A stretch of 51,795 nucleotides of DNA. It comes from Mycobacterium sp. 1245805.9. Its GTDB lineage: Bacteria; Actinomycetota; Actinomycetes; Mycobacteriales; Mycobacteriaceae. The DNA lies in the NCBI RefSeq assembly GCF_001672915.1, contig NZ_LZKR01000169.1:1-51795 (forward strand), written 5' to 3'. Shown here in pieces: positions 41,424 through 50,094 of this stretch. The notes below the pieces were generated by a model that did no database searches, was not told the DNA's origin, and saw only the letters and a list, made by a program, of their open reading frames with translations. Position 1 is the first letter of the stretch; every line of letters starts with the position of its first letter. Both the position numbers and the translations under genes were made by a program.

Positions 41424-42050
41424 TTATTCGGCTTCGGCCGGTGCTTCGGGGGTTTCTGCAGGGGTTTCTTCGGCGGACGCTTCGGGTGCCGCGGGGGCCT
41501 CGGGTGCCGCTGCCGCGGGCTCCGGCGCGGCGGCTTCGGCGGGCTTCTTCTCCTGCAGCGCGGCCAGCAGCCGGGCCATCTGGGAGGTGGGTGCGGCGAA
41601 CAGGCCGGCCGCCTTGGCCAGGTTGCCCTTCATCGCGCCGGCCAGCTTGGCCAGCAGCACCTCGCGGGACTCCAGGTCCGCGATGCGCTCGACCTCGGAG
41701 ACGCTCAAAGGGTGGCCGTCCATGTAGCCGCCCTTGATGACCAGCGCCTTGTTCTCCTTGGCGAAGGTCTTGAGCGCCTTGGCGGCGTCGACCGCCTCGC
41801 CGCTGACGAACGCGATGGCCGTCGGGCCGGCGAACAGCTCGTCGAGGCCCTCGATCCCGGCGTCGGCGGCGGCCCGCTTGATCAGCGTGTTCTTGGCCAC
41901 CGTGTAGGTGGCCGAGCCCGCCAGCGAGCGGCGCAGCTCGGCCAGGTTGGCCACCGTCAAACCGCGGTACTCGGTTATCAGCGTGGCCGTGGAGTCCTTG
42001 AACTGCTCCGCGATGTCTGCAACGGCGGTGGCCTTGTCAGCCCTGGCCAT
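41424..42050 (-). CDS. rplJ: 50S ribosomal protein L10
   Basis: L10 (208 residues) anchors L7/L12 dimers to the ribosome. The N-terminal rRNA-binding domain (MARADKATAVADIAEQFKDS, TLITEYRGLTVANLAELR) and the C-terminal L12-binding helix are intact. The protein carries an extra Ala/Pro/Glu-rich tail of about 35 residues after EKKPAEAAAPE, making it longer than the roughly 178 residues I recall for M. tuberculosis. ATG at 42050 has GGAGG upstream. Expression is probably regulated by the L10-type leader just upstream. Confidence 0.98.
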   Translation of the reverse strand: MARADKATAVADIAEQFKDSTATLITEYRGLTVANLAELRRSLAGSATYTVAKNTLIKRAAADAGIEGLDELFAGPTAIAFVSGEAVDAAKALKTFAKENKALVIKGGYMDGHPLSVSEVERIADLESREVLLAKLAGAMKGNLAKAAGLFAAPTSQMARLLAALQEKKPAEAAAPEPAAAAPEAPAAPEASAEETPAETPEAPAEAE

Positions 42051-42055
42051 GCATG

Positions 42056-42246
42056 CCTCCTGAGGTCAAAGTTGTCGGTGATCCCCCTGGAAACGACAAA
42101 CGCCCCGGCGCAGGAAGCGGCCGGGGCGTGAAAATGCACCGGCGTGCGCCGGTGTTCTGCCTCGTCCTCCTGCGTGGGCCGCCGGGATGTTCCCGGACCT
42201 TCAACCGATTGCTCGGTGACCGACGGTCTTCGGTGGATCGGCAACC
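42056..42246 (-). ncRNA. rplJ leader RNA (L10 leader-type attenuator)
   Basis: The roughly 190-base 5' leader of rplJ-rplL, where L10(L12)4 autoregulatory leaders are found. It includes the stem CACCGG.../CCGGTG at about 42137-42154. Closer to the gene is a strong GC hairpin with arms ACGCCCCGG (42100-42108) and CCGGGGCGT (42121-42129), followed on the minus strand by TTTGTCGTTT, which resembles an intrinsic terminator and so an attenuator. The call rests on position and structure; no covariance model was run. Confidence 0.6.
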
Positions 42247-42276
42247 ACAATAGCCTGACCCCCCGCGGTCAGCCAA
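42247..42276 (-). promoter_or_regulatory. rplJ-rplL promoter
   Basis: On the minus strand TTGGCT (42276-42271), an 18-base spacer and TATTGT (42252-42247) precede the rplJ leader. The -10 and its following GG match the rpsL promoter. The -35 starts just after the stop codon of the ROK kinase gene at 42287. Confidence 0.6.
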
Positions 42277-42286
42277 AACGGTGCGG

Positions 42287-43201
42287 CTAGCCCAGCCCGG
42301 CCAGCCTCGCCGCGCCGACCAGACCGGCCTCGCCGCCCAGCGCCGCGGGCACCACCCGCAGGCCGGCCAGGAACTGCAGCCCGGCGTACTCGGCCAGCGC
42401 CGCCCGCAGCGGGTCGAAGAGCAGGTCCCCGGACTTGGCCACCCCGCCGCCGGTGACGACGAGATCGAGGTCGAAGACCGCCCCGACCGAGGCGATCATC
42501 GCCGCCAGCGCGGTGGCGCCCCGGCGAAACGCCCGCTGCGCCACCGGGTCCCCGGCGGCCGCCGCGGCGGCCAGGTCCCGCGCGCCGGCGCCGGGCGGCG
42601 CGGTCCAGCCGTTCTCCCGCGCCCAGCGCACCATCCACGGCCCGGACGCGACGGTCTCGACGCAGCCGCGCCCGCCGCACGCGCAGGGCCGGCCGTCCTG
42701 CTCGACCACCACGTGACCGACGTGGCCGGCGTTGCCGGTGCGCCCGGTGTACGGAACGCCGTCGAGTACCAGTCCCCCGCCCACGCCGGTGGACACCACC
42801 ATGCCGAGCATGAAGCGCGCGCCGCGCCCCGCCCCGCGCCAGTGCTCGCCCAGCGCCATGCACACGCCGTCGCCGCCGAGGCGTACGGGCAGGCCGGGGA
42901 CCTCGGCGGCGACCCGGTCCCGCAGCGGGAACCCGCGCCAGGCCCGGATGTTGACCGGGCTGACGGTTCCGGCGTGCAGGTCGATGGGGCCCGCCGAGGC
43001 GATGCCCACCGCGGTGACGGCACCGTCGGCGACGCGCAGCGTGTCGGCGACGATCGCGGCGACCTCGGCCCACACCTCCTCCGCCGACCCGCCGGCCGGG
43101 GTGGGCCGGATGGCGGTGTGCACCAGCGCGCCGCCCGGATCGATCAGGCCGGCGGCGATCTTGGTGCCGCCGATGTCGAGGCCGAGCGTGAGGGCGGCCA
43201 T
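42287..43201 (-). CDS. ROK family sugar kinase
   Basis: A 304-residue ROK protein, probably a glucose or other hexose kinase. The phosphate-binding motif DIGGTKIAAGL is at residues 9-19. The ROK/zinc block GNAGHVGHVVVE followed by CACGGRGCVE is near 150-175, and the sugar-binding catalytic Asp lies in the LGGDGVCMALGE region. No N-terminal helix-turn-helix is present, so it is a kinase and not a NagC-type repressor. ATG at 43201 overlaps the upstream stop (TGATG). It lies downstream of an alpha-mannosidase, which suggests a role in phosphorylating released sugar (inference). It corresponds to Rv0650 in position. Confidence 0.9.
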   Translation of the reverse strand: MAALTLGLDIGGTKIAAGLIDPGGALVHTAIRPTPAGGSAEEVWAEVAAIVADTLRVADGAVTAVGIASAGPIDLHAGTVSPVNIRAWRGFPLRDRVAAEVPGLPVRLGGDGVCMALGEHWRGAGRGARFMLGMVVSTGVGGGLVLDGVPYTGRTGNAGHVGHVVVEQDGRPCACGGRGCVETVASGPWMVRWARENGWTAPPGAGARDLAAAAAAGDPVAQRAFRRGATALAAMIASVGAVFDLDLVVTGGGVAKSGDLLFDPLRAALAEYAGLQFLAGLRVVPAALGGEAGLVGAARLAGLG

Positions 43202-43818
43202 CAGTGGCGGTGTGTGTTGTCGGGTTGGCGTGGGTCGCCCGGGTGCTCGTAGCCGGGGGCGAGGCGGACCAGCGCGGCCCGCCGCGCGTCCAGCCACAGC
43301 CGGAACGCGCGCCGCCGTGCGGCGCCCCGCAGGTGCTCGGCGATCGCCGAGCGCACCTCCGCCAGCGGCGGCGCGGCGAGCGCGGGGGCCCGCCAGCCGT
43401 GGGGCCCGGGTTGTGGCGCTGCGAAGCGCAGCGGGTTGCGGGCGTGGTAGCCGGCCACCTCGTCGTCGCCGACCCCTACCGCGGCGGTGACGTCGGCGAA
43501 CAGCGCCCGCGCCAACGGGTCCGCCAGCGCGGCGGCGGCCACGCTGCCGATCTCCAGCCGCGCGGTGGCGTCGGGCAGCAGCTCGGCCTCGGCGGGCGCG
43601 CCGGTGGCGGTGAGGCCGCGCGCGGCCGCCTCCGCGGCGACCACCCGCTCGGTCACGATCAGCTGCGTGAGCCAGCGCCGCAGCTGCCTGCCCTCGGCGG
43701 TGCCGCTCGCCGGCAGGGCGGCCGCCCCACGGCTGCGGCGCAGCCGTGCCTCGGCCGCGTCGACCGCGTCGACAGGCACCGGGTCGCCGGCCACGGTGGC
43801 CACCGGTTTGGCGTTCAT
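43201..43818 (-). CDS. SurA/PpiC N-domain-like protein (position of Rv0649 'fabD2')
   Basis: A 205-residue protein of uncertain function. The beginning (VATVAGDPVPVDAVDAAEARLRR) and the helix LRRWLTQLIVTERVVAAEAAARGL resemble the chaperone N-domain of SurA/PpiC peptidyl-prolyl isomerases. No PPIase domain, signal peptide or malonyl-transacylase GHSxG motif is visible, so the 'malonyl-CoA ACP transacylase' label used for the M. tuberculosis gene in this position seems wrong. ATG at 43818 overlaps the mannosidase stop (ATGA) and its own stop overlaps the ROK kinase, so all three are translationally coupled. Confidence 0.7.
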   Translation of the reverse strand: MNAKPVATVAGDPVPVDAVDAAEARLRRSRGAAALPASGTAEGRQLRRWLTQLIVTERVVAAEAAARGLTATGAPAEAELLPDATARLEIGSVAAAALADPLARALFADVTAAVGVGDDEVAGYHARNPLRFAAPQPGPHGWRAPALAAPPLAEVRSAIAEHLRGAARRRAFRLWLDARRAALVRLAPGYEHPGDPRQPDNTHRH

Positions 43819-46800
43819 GTCACCGTCACCCGCACCGCCGGCGAGTACACCAGCCGGCCCGCGCAGCCCACCCGGACCAACGCCCACCACTGTCCGGGAT
43901 CCAGCCACGAGGGCGGGCTCAGGTCGAAGCCGAGCTCGACCGTGCCGCGGGCGGGCAGCACCGCGCCGAGCGCGGCGGGCCCCATCCACTCCCACGTGCC
44001 CCAGGGGCTGATCAGGTGCGCCTCCAGCGCCAGGGCGGCGCGGGCGTGGGTGCCGACGGTCACGGTCAGCCGGGCGGTCCCGCCCGCCGCGAGCTCGACG
44101 TCACGCGGCCCGTCGGCGAGGTAGACCAGGTCGTACTCACGGCGGGAGCCGACCTCGACCACGCACACGTCCTCGACCTCCTGTCGCCACGCCGCCGGGA
44201 CGTCCCCGGTCAGGCACAGCCGGGCGCGCAGCGGGTAGAGCCCGGGCGGCGCGCGCGCCGGGATCCGCACCGCCACGTCGGCCTCGCAATGGTCGCCCAC
44301 GCCCAGCGTGAAGGGAAGCTCCGCCGGAGTGGCCGACCAGCCGTCCGGGCACAGCACCGTCACCGCGCCGTCCAGCGTGGCGTCGGTGCGGTCGCCGGCC
44401 ACGGTGAGCCGCAACGCCACCTCGTCGCCCGGCTCGGCGGTCACGCGCTGCGGGTGCAGGTGCGCGACGGCCGGCAGTCCCCCGAGCGGCGCGGGTCCGC
44501 GGTTGTGCAGCCAGTAGCGCGCGTAAAGCGGTTGCGCGGTCTCGGCGTCCGGCGCCAGCTGTGTCAAACCGGTTGACATGCTTTGTGGTTCGAGGTCGGC
44601 CAGCAGGGTGGCCACCTGATAGCCGTGCAGCTCAACCGATTCCGCGCGTCGCTGCCGCTCTTCCAGCAGGTCGGCGAACGCGAGCCCGCGCACCGCGGCC
44701 ACCTCGGAGCCGAGGGTGACGCGGGTGCGCCGCCCGGTCGTCTGCACCAACCTCAGGGCCACCGCGCTCGCGTCGACCGGCCGGGCGCTGCCCGCCGCCA
44801 GCGGGTTGCCGGCCGCCTTGAGGGCGGCCAGCTGGACCGAGCCGGCGGGCTCGACGCGCAGCAGCGACCCGGCCGACGGCAGCACGCCATCCCCCTCGCC
44901 GGGCACGACGGCGAGCAGCGGGTGGCCGAATTCCGCGCTGCGCGTGGGTATCTCGGCCTCGCGCCAGTCGCCGTCGCCGCAGGCCAGCGCGTAGTCGAAA
45001 GCGTGGGTCCAGTGCTGGAGCTGGAAGTTCGAGCCGTCGGGCGCGGTGCGGCGGGGATCGTCGATCCAGGTGCCCGACGGCCAGCCGGTGCAGGACCGCA
45101 TCAGCGCGGTGTGCAGCGTGCCGTCGGCCTCGACGGCGAAACTGGGCACCCCGCGGTTGAGCAGCGCGACGGTGCGGGATTCGAAGGGTTCCATGCCGGA
45201 CGGCGTCCGCTGGCTGATCGGGATCTCGGCGTTCCCAAGGTCGTCGACCAGCGACGCGATCGCGGCGGCCAGGCCGTCATCGTCGGCCGCGCCGATCACC
45301 AGGACCGGCAGCGCCCGCGGCGCGCGCAGGTCGGCGCCGGGGACCCAGGCCTCCGCCAACGGCGCGGCGGCCGGCACCCAGACCCGGGCCCGCCCGGTCT
45401 CCGCCAGCTGGCGCTCGAGCTCCGCGGCGTACTCCGGATCGGCTTGCGCCAGAACGGCTTTGGTGAACGCGTTGCGGTCCGGCCCGCCCAGCGCGATCCG
45501 GACGTCGGGCAGGTTCGAGTCGACGTCGAGGCAGCCGTAGCGCGGCTTGTCGGCGCCGCTGCAGGTGGCCGTGACGCCGGCGCGCACCAGCGCCACCATC
45601 AGCTCGCGCGCCGGCGGCCCGGACACCGCCTCCGCCGGGCACACCACCTCGGCCACCGACACCGCCCGCACCCCGGCGCCGACCCGGACCCGCACCGCCG
45701 AGGACAGCCCGAACCAGCCGTAGGCCGGGTTGTCCAGCGTCCACAGGTGCCGCGCGGTGTCCACCGAGCGCGCCCCGTCATGCAGCAGCGCGAAGCCCCG
45801 CCCGACGACGGCGTCGCCCACCTCGCTGACCGGCATGGCGCCCGGCACCGGGCACGGCCAGCGCAGCCGCAACAAGCGGTCCTCGCCGGTGAATTCGTCG
45901 ATGGCCGTGCGGCAGTCGAGCCGCGCCAACCCGTTCCACAGCGTCAGGGTTTGCGTGTAGCGCAGCTGATCGCCGATGCGGCCGCGCACCACCAGGCGCT
46001 GACCGAGCGGGCCGCGGTAGGCCCGCACCCGCGCCGGCGACTCCGACGAGCACACCACCGGCCCCTTGGGCAGCAGATGCCACGGCCCCTCCCCCTGCCT
46101 GGGGTGCGACGGGTATTCCTCGTAGAGGGCCAGCTCGTTGCCCAGCCGGCCCGCCGCGATCAGCTGGCGCCCGCCGGAAGCCAGGGACACGATCCCGCCG
46201 CCGCGCGCCGGGTCGGCCCGAAGCCGGTAGTGCTCGTTGCCGATCTCGTTGCCGGGCACCGGTTCCCAGCCGGTCGCCTCGCCCGTCGGCACCAGCCGGT
46301 AGGCCCGCCAGCCCAGCGACGGCACGTCGCACGCCAACCAGGTGACGGACCGCCCGTCGTCCGCCACGTGCGCCGGCAGCTCGGTGCCGTCGGGGTCGAG
46401 CACGCGCGCCCCGGCGCCGACGGGCGCGCCGAGCCGCGCGGTGACGATGTCGGTCCGCTTGTGCGCCAACGGGTTCCACACGACCACGTCGCCGCCCACC
46501 GCCGCCGACAGCAGCGCCAGCGAGTTGTCCCGCGCCGCGCGGCCCAGCTCCCACGCGTCGCGCCAGCCGGTCAGCAGATCGAGGTAGACCTGGTCGGACT
46601 CCGAGCCGGTGATGGCGTCGTGGTGCGCGCCGTACGCCAGCTGCACCCACGCCTTGGCCAGCGCGGCCTGCGGGTACTCGGCGCCGGCCAGCAGCGCGGC
46701 GAACACGGCGAACCGCTCGGCCTCCAGCACGGCGTTCTCGGCGGCCCGGTTGGCCTGCTTGGTGTCGATGTAGGACACGTCCTTGCCGGTGTAGATCGGG

Positions 46801-47957
46801 TTCATGTCCCGGGTTTGCGGCGACGGCTCGCCGCCGCGCTGCGCGAGTTCGGCGCGCACGGCCGCGAAAAAGTCCCGCGGTATCGCGCACACGAACCGCG
46901 GCCAGGTGTAGCGCGCGGCCCAGTCTCGATGGATCGCGGTGACCCACTTGTTGGGCGGCGTGTAGTCGGTCCCGACGGGAAGCAGCACGTTGCGCGTCAG
47001 GGCGACCTTCTTGAGCCGATCGAACAGTGCGCGCGTGGCGTCCTCCGCGTCGGCGAGCGAGGCGGACTCGTCCATCCCCCAGCCGGCCCCGTAGTGCGCG
47101 GGCATGTAATGCGTCAGCAGCCCGCGGCCCGACGGCGCGATCCACTCGAACTCGCTGCAGAACTGCATGGCTTGGACGTCGCCGCCCGGGCCCCACTGGT
47201 GGTGCGGCCCGCGCGCCCACGAACTCGACGTCAGGCCGGCGTCGGCGGCCAGCCCGGGGAATTGCGGGTCGTGGCCGAACACGTCGAGCTGCCACGCGGT
47301 GGCCGGGTCGGCGCCCAGGACGCCGCGCTGAAAACCCATGCCGTGCACCAGGTTCCGGATCGTGGTTTCCGGGCTGGTGAGGTTGGTGTTGGGTTCGTTG
47401 TAGGTGCCGCCCATCACCTCGACGCGGCCCTGCGCGATGAACCGGCGCAGGTCGGCGCGGTCCTCGGGGTGGGTGTCCCAGTACGGCTTGAGGTAGTCGA
47501 CCTCGGCCAGCACGAACTTGTACTCGGGCTCGCGGCGGGCCATCTCCAGGTGCGCGCGGACCAATTGAAAACCGTTGGCCTGCCGCCCCGGCGGGTCTTC
47601 GGCCCATTCGCTGGTGTACGCGCCCTGGGTGTTCCACCAGACCGGGTCGTAATGAAAGTGGCTGACCATGAACATGGTCCAGCCGGGCTCGGCGATGGCG
47701 AACTCGAACGGCTTGCTGGCGCGCCCGGCCCGCGCCCGCGCGGCCCGGCGCTGGCCGACGACCGGGCGCTCGACCGTGACCGGCACCTCGACGACGTCGC
47801 TTCCGGGCCGGGCCAGGGCCTCCCCGCTCAGGCCGTCGCCGTCGATGCGGATCGGCGTCGGCTCGGCGCAGCCCGCGACGCCGACGCGCGCGAGCTGCAG
47901 CGGCGCGTCCGGCGGCCCGACGAACAGCTCGGTCGAGCCCGCCGAGATCACCTGCAT
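43815..47957 (-). CDS. Glycoside hydrolase family 38 alpha-mannosidase
   Basis: A large (1380-residue) alpha-mannosidase. GH38 zinc and catalytic residues are visible: HFHYDPVWW (His102, Asp104) and the nucleophile Asp225 in WQLDVFGHDPQ. The later zinc region includes AYGAHHDAITGSESDQVY. The central and C-terminal beta-sandwich domains fill the rest, with WIDDPRRTAPDGSNFQLQHW and a final NEW3-like beta domain. It is longer than the roughly 1215 residues I recall for Rv0648. No signal peptide is seen, so it is probably cytoplasmic, acting on mannosides taken up or recycled. It leads a coupled operon with a SurA-like protein and a ROK kinase. Confidence 0.93.
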   Translation of the reverse strand: MQVISAGSTELFVGPPDAPLQLARVGVAGCAEPTPIRIDGDGLSGEALARPGSDVVEVPVTVERPVVGQRRAARARAGRASKPFEFAIAEPGWTMFMVSHFHYDPVWWNTQGAYTSEWAEDPPGRQANGFQLVRAHLEMARREPEYKFVLAEVDYLKPYWDTHPEDRADLRRFIAQGRVEVMGGTYNEPNTNLTSPETTIRNLVHGMGFQRGVLGADPATAWQLDVFGHDPQFPGLAADAGLTSSSWARGPHHQWGPGGDVQAMQFCSEFEWIAPSGRGLLTHYMPAHYGAGWGMDESASLADAEDATRALFDRLKKVALTRNVLLPVGTDYTPPNKWVTAIHRDWAARYTWPRFVCAIPRDFFAAVRAELAQRGGEPSPQTRDMNPIYTGKDVSYIDTKQANRAAENAVLEAERFAVFAALLAGAEYPQAALAKAWVQLAYGAHHDAITGSESDQVYLDLLTGWRDAWELGRAARDNSLALLSAAVGGDVVVWNPLAHKRTDIVTARLGAPVGAGARVLDPDGTELPAHVADDGRSVTWLACDVPSLGWRAYRLVPTGEATGWEPVPGNEIGNEHYRLRADPARGGGIVSLASGGRQLIAAGRLGNELALYEEYPSHPRQGEGPWHLLPKGPVVCSSESPARVRAYRGPLGQRLVVRGRIGDQLRYTQTLTLWNGLARLDCRTAIDEFTGEDRLLRLRWPCPVPGAMPVSEVGDAVVGRGFALLHDGARSVDTARHLWTLDNPAYGWFGLSSAVRVRVGAGVRAVSVAEVVCPAEAVSGPPARELMVALVRAGVTATCSGADKPRYGCLDVDSNLPDVRIALGGPDRNAFTKAVLAQADPEYAAELERQLAETGRARVWVPAAAPLAEAWVPGADLRAPRALPVLVIGAADDDGLAAAIASLVDDLGNAEIPISQRTPSGMEPFESRTVALLNRGVPSFAVEADGTLHTALMRSCTGWPSGTWIDDPRRTAPDGSNFQLQHWTHAFDYALACGDGDWREAEIPTRSAEFGHPLLAVVPGEGDGVLPSAGSLLRVEPAGSVQLAALKAAGNPLAAGSARPVDASAVALRLVQTTGRRTRVTLGSEVAAVRGLAFADLLEERQRRAESVELHGYQVATLLADLEPQSMSTGLTQLAPDAETAQPLYARYWLHNRGPAPLGGLPAVAHLHPQRVTAEPGDEVALRLTVAGDRTDATLDGAVTVLCPDGWSATPAELPFTLGVGDHCEADVAVRIPARAPPGLYPLRARLCLTGDVPAAWRQEVEDVCVVEVGSRREYDLVYLADGPRDVELAAGGTARLTVTVGTHARAALALEAHLISPWGTWEWMGPAALGAVLPARGTVELGFDLSPPSWLDPGQWWALVRVGCAGRLVYSPAVRVTVT

Positions 47958-47996
47958 GCGAAAAGCATGTCACCTCGTGCTGGCAAGCTCGTCCCC

Positions 47997-48527
47997 ATGG
48001 CGGACCTGACCACCCAACTGGCCGACCAGCTCGACTGGCATTGGCGCGGGCAGCTGCGCCCCCGCCTCGACGGCCTCACCGACGACGAGTACTTCTGGCA
48101 GCCGGTGCCCGGTTGCTGGACGGTTCATCCGGACGGGTCGGTGGACTTCGCGTTCCCGGCACCCAGCCCCACGCCGTTCACCACGATCGCCTGGCGCCTG
48201 GCACACGTCATCGTCGGTGTGTTCGCGGTCCGTGCCCACCACCATTTCGGCGGGCCGCCCGCCGACTACCAGGGTTGGGGTTACGCGACCGACGCCGTCA
48301 CCGCCCTGAGCCAGCTTGACCAGACGTACGCCGCGTGGATCACCGGCGTGCGGTCGCTGTCCACCACCGACCTGACCCGCCGGTGCGGCCCGGCCGAAGG
48401 GCCGTACGCCGACCACCCGCTCAGCGAGCTGATTCTGCACATCAATCGAGAAGCGATCCACCATGGCGCCGAAATCGCCTGCCTCCGGGACCTTTACCTG
48501 CACAGCCACGCCATTCGGAAGGATTGA
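47997..48527 (+). CDS. DinB superfamily protein
   Basis: A 176-residue DinB-like four-helix bundle protein. It starts MADLTTQLADQLDWHWRGQ, and the metal-binding His pattern is visible in IAWRLAHVIVGVFAVRAHHHF and in the last helix INREAIHHGAEIACLRDLY. Members include thiol-dependent transferases such as the mycothiol-dependent isomerases; no substrate can be assigned. It diverges from the alpha-mannosidase over 39 bases and is followed one base later by a second DinB gene. Confidence 0.83.
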   Translation: MADLTTQLADQLDWHWRGQLRPRLDGLTDDEYFWQPVPGCWTVHPDGSVDFAFPAPSPTPFTTIAWRLAHVIVGVFAVRAHHHFGGPPADYQGWGYATDAVTALSQLDQTYAAWITGVRSLSTTDLTRRCGPAEGPYADHPLSELILHINREAIHHGAEIACLRDLYLHSHAIRKD

Positions 48528-48528
48528 A

Positions 48529-49119
48529 ATGCCCGCACTCGCCCCGCCCGTCACCGACGAACGCGACGCCCTGCGTCAATTCCTGGCCTTTCACCAAAGC
48601 GCCTATTTCGCCGTCTCGTACGGCCTCACCGATGAACAGGCCCGCTCGACGCCGTCGGTCAGCGCGCTGTCGGTCGGCGGGCTGGTCAAGCACGCCACCG
48701 CCATGCAACGCAACTGGATGGCCCGGGTCGCCGCCGCCCCGGACCTGCCGCCGAAGGATCCCCGGCCGTTCGACCAGATCGCCAAGGAGTTCGGCGACCA
48801 GCACGTGATGCGGCCCGACGAGACGCTGGCCGGGCTGCTGAGCGCGTTCGAAGCCCAGAACGCGGAGACGCTGCGCCTGGCCGACACCGCCGACCTCGAC
48901 GCCACGGTGCCCGTGCCGCAGGACATCCCCTGGTTCCCCAAGGACCAGAAGGCCTGGTCGGTGCGCTGGGTGATCCTGCACGTGATCAACGAGCTGGCCC
49001 GCCACGCCGGGCACGCCGACATCGTCCGGGAATCCATCGACGGCGCCACCATGTACGAGCTGATCGCGGGCCTGGAAAATTGGCAGATCGAAGGGTGGGT
49101 CCAGCCCTGGCGGAAATAG
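48529..49119 (+). CDS. DinB family protein (DUF664 type)
   Basis: A 196-residue DinB/DUF664 protein. Helices with LRQFLAFHQSAYFAVSYGL, VGGLVKHATAMQRNWM (His) and ILHVINELARHAGHADIVRE (two His) give the three-His metal site expected of the family. ATG at 48529 has a strong GGAAGGA ribosome-binding site within the end of the previous gene. It probably forms an operon with the upstream DinB protein and the downstream hydrolase. Mycobacterial relatives may use mycothiol; the substrate is unknown. Confidence 0.86.
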   Translation: MPALAPPVTDERDALRQFLAFHQSAYFAVSYGLTDEQARSTPSVSALSVGGLVKHATAMQRNWMARVAAAPDLPPKDPRPFDQIAKEFGDQHVMRPDETLAGLLSAFEAQNAETLRLADTADLDATVPVPQDIPWFPKDQKAWSVRWVILHVINELARHAGHADIVRESIDGATMYELIAGLENWQIEGWVQPWRK

Positions 49120-50042
49120 CGCAAATCCGGAGCGGCATCGCGCGCCGCGACACGCCGCACGGCCCGGTCGAGCTCTACTACGAGGATCTCGGCGACCCGG
49201 TCGCGCCGCCCGCGCTGCTCATCATGGGCCTGGGCGCCCAGCTGCCCATGTGGCCGGACGGCTTCTGCGCGCAACTCCTCGACGCCGGTTACCGCGTCAT
49301 CCGCTTCGACCACCGCGACACCGGGCTGTCGGGCAAGATGCACGGGCTGCGGGCCGGCGGCTCGGTGTACCGGCGCGTGGGGCGCTACCTGCTCGGCCGG
49401 CCCAGCCGGGTGCCCTACACGCTGGTCGACATGACCGGGGACGTGGTGGCGTTGCTGGACCACGTGGGCGTCGGCCGGGCGCACGTGGTGGGCGCCTCGC
49501 TGGGCGGGATGATCGCGCAGATCCTGGCCGCCACCGAGCCGCGCCGGGTGGCGTCGCTGGGCATCATCATGTCGAGCACCGGCAAGCCGTTCGCCGCGTT
49601 GCCGGCCTGGCGGGTCATCAAGCTTGCCTTTGATCCGCCGGCCAAGGACGCGTCGCCCGAGGAGAGATTGGCCCTCGAGGTGCGCAACGTGGCGGTGTTC
49701 AACGGCCCCAACTTCCTGCCGCCCGACGCCGAGCTGCGCGACCGGGTGCGCCGGCTCGCCGACCGCTGCAGCTACCCGCCGGGCATGCTGCGCCAATTCG
49801 ACGCCATGCTCGGCACCGGCAGCCTCGTCGGCTACAGCAAGGCGATCACTGCCCCGACCGTCGTGCTGCACGGCTCGGCGGACCCGATGGTGCGCCCGCG
49901 CAACGGGCGCGCCGTCGCCGCGGCCATCCCCGGGGCGCGGTTCGTCGTGATCGACGGGATGGGACACGACCTCCCCAAACAGGTGTGGCGGCCGATCATC
50001 GAAGCCCTCACCGAGAACTTCGCGCTCGGCGAGAACCGGTGA
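49095..50042 (+). CDS. Alpha/beta hydrolase (LipG paralogue)
   Basis: An alpha/beta-hydrolase of about 315 residues. The oxyanion strand LLIMGLGAQLPMW, FDHRDTGLSGK, the nucleophile elbow VVGASLGGMIAQ (G-A-S-L-G) and the C-terminal GMGHDLP histidine complete a Ser-Asp-His triad, with the acid in LHGSADPMVRP. GTG at 49095 overlaps the DinB gene by 25 bases; TTG at 49080 is possible. It is closely similar to the partial gene at 51453 (LLIMGLGAQ, R-D-x-GLS blocks), so the two are paralogues on either side of the ABC1 kinase gene. The substrate is unknown. Confidence 0.87.
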   Translation: MGPALAEIAQIRSGIARRDTPHGPVELYYEDLGDPVAPPALLIMGLGAQLPMWPDGFCAQLLDAGYRVIRFDHRDTGLSGKMHGLRAGGSVYRRVGRYLLGRPSRVPYTLVDMTGDVVALLDHVGVGRAHVVGASLGGMIAQILAATEPRRVASLGIIMSSTGKPFAALPAWRVIKLAFDPPAKDASPEERLALEVRNVAVFNGPNFLPPDAELRDRVRRLADRCSYPPGMLRQFDAMLGTGSLVGYSKAITAPTVVLHGSADPMVRPRNGRAVAAAIPGARFVVIDGMGHDLPKQVWRPIIEALTENFALGENR

Positions 50043-50094
50043 GCGCGCTCACAGGAATTGGGACTTGACAGTCTCGATTTGGCAGACTGCACAG

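Noticed and set aside
43201..43818. Malonyl-CoA:ACP transacylase (FabD2) assignment
   Set aside because: No GHSxG nucleophile motif and far too short for a transacylase; the helices look SurA-N-domain-like instead.
47955..47969. CATGC-GAAAA-GCATG inverted repeat between the alpha-mannosidase and DinB genes
   Set aside because: Arms of only five bases overlapping the mannosidase start codon; too weak to call an operator.
44583..47990. A very long plus-strand frame running into the DinB gene
   Set aside because: It is antisense to the alpha-mannosidase. Only the part from ATG 47997 has family features.
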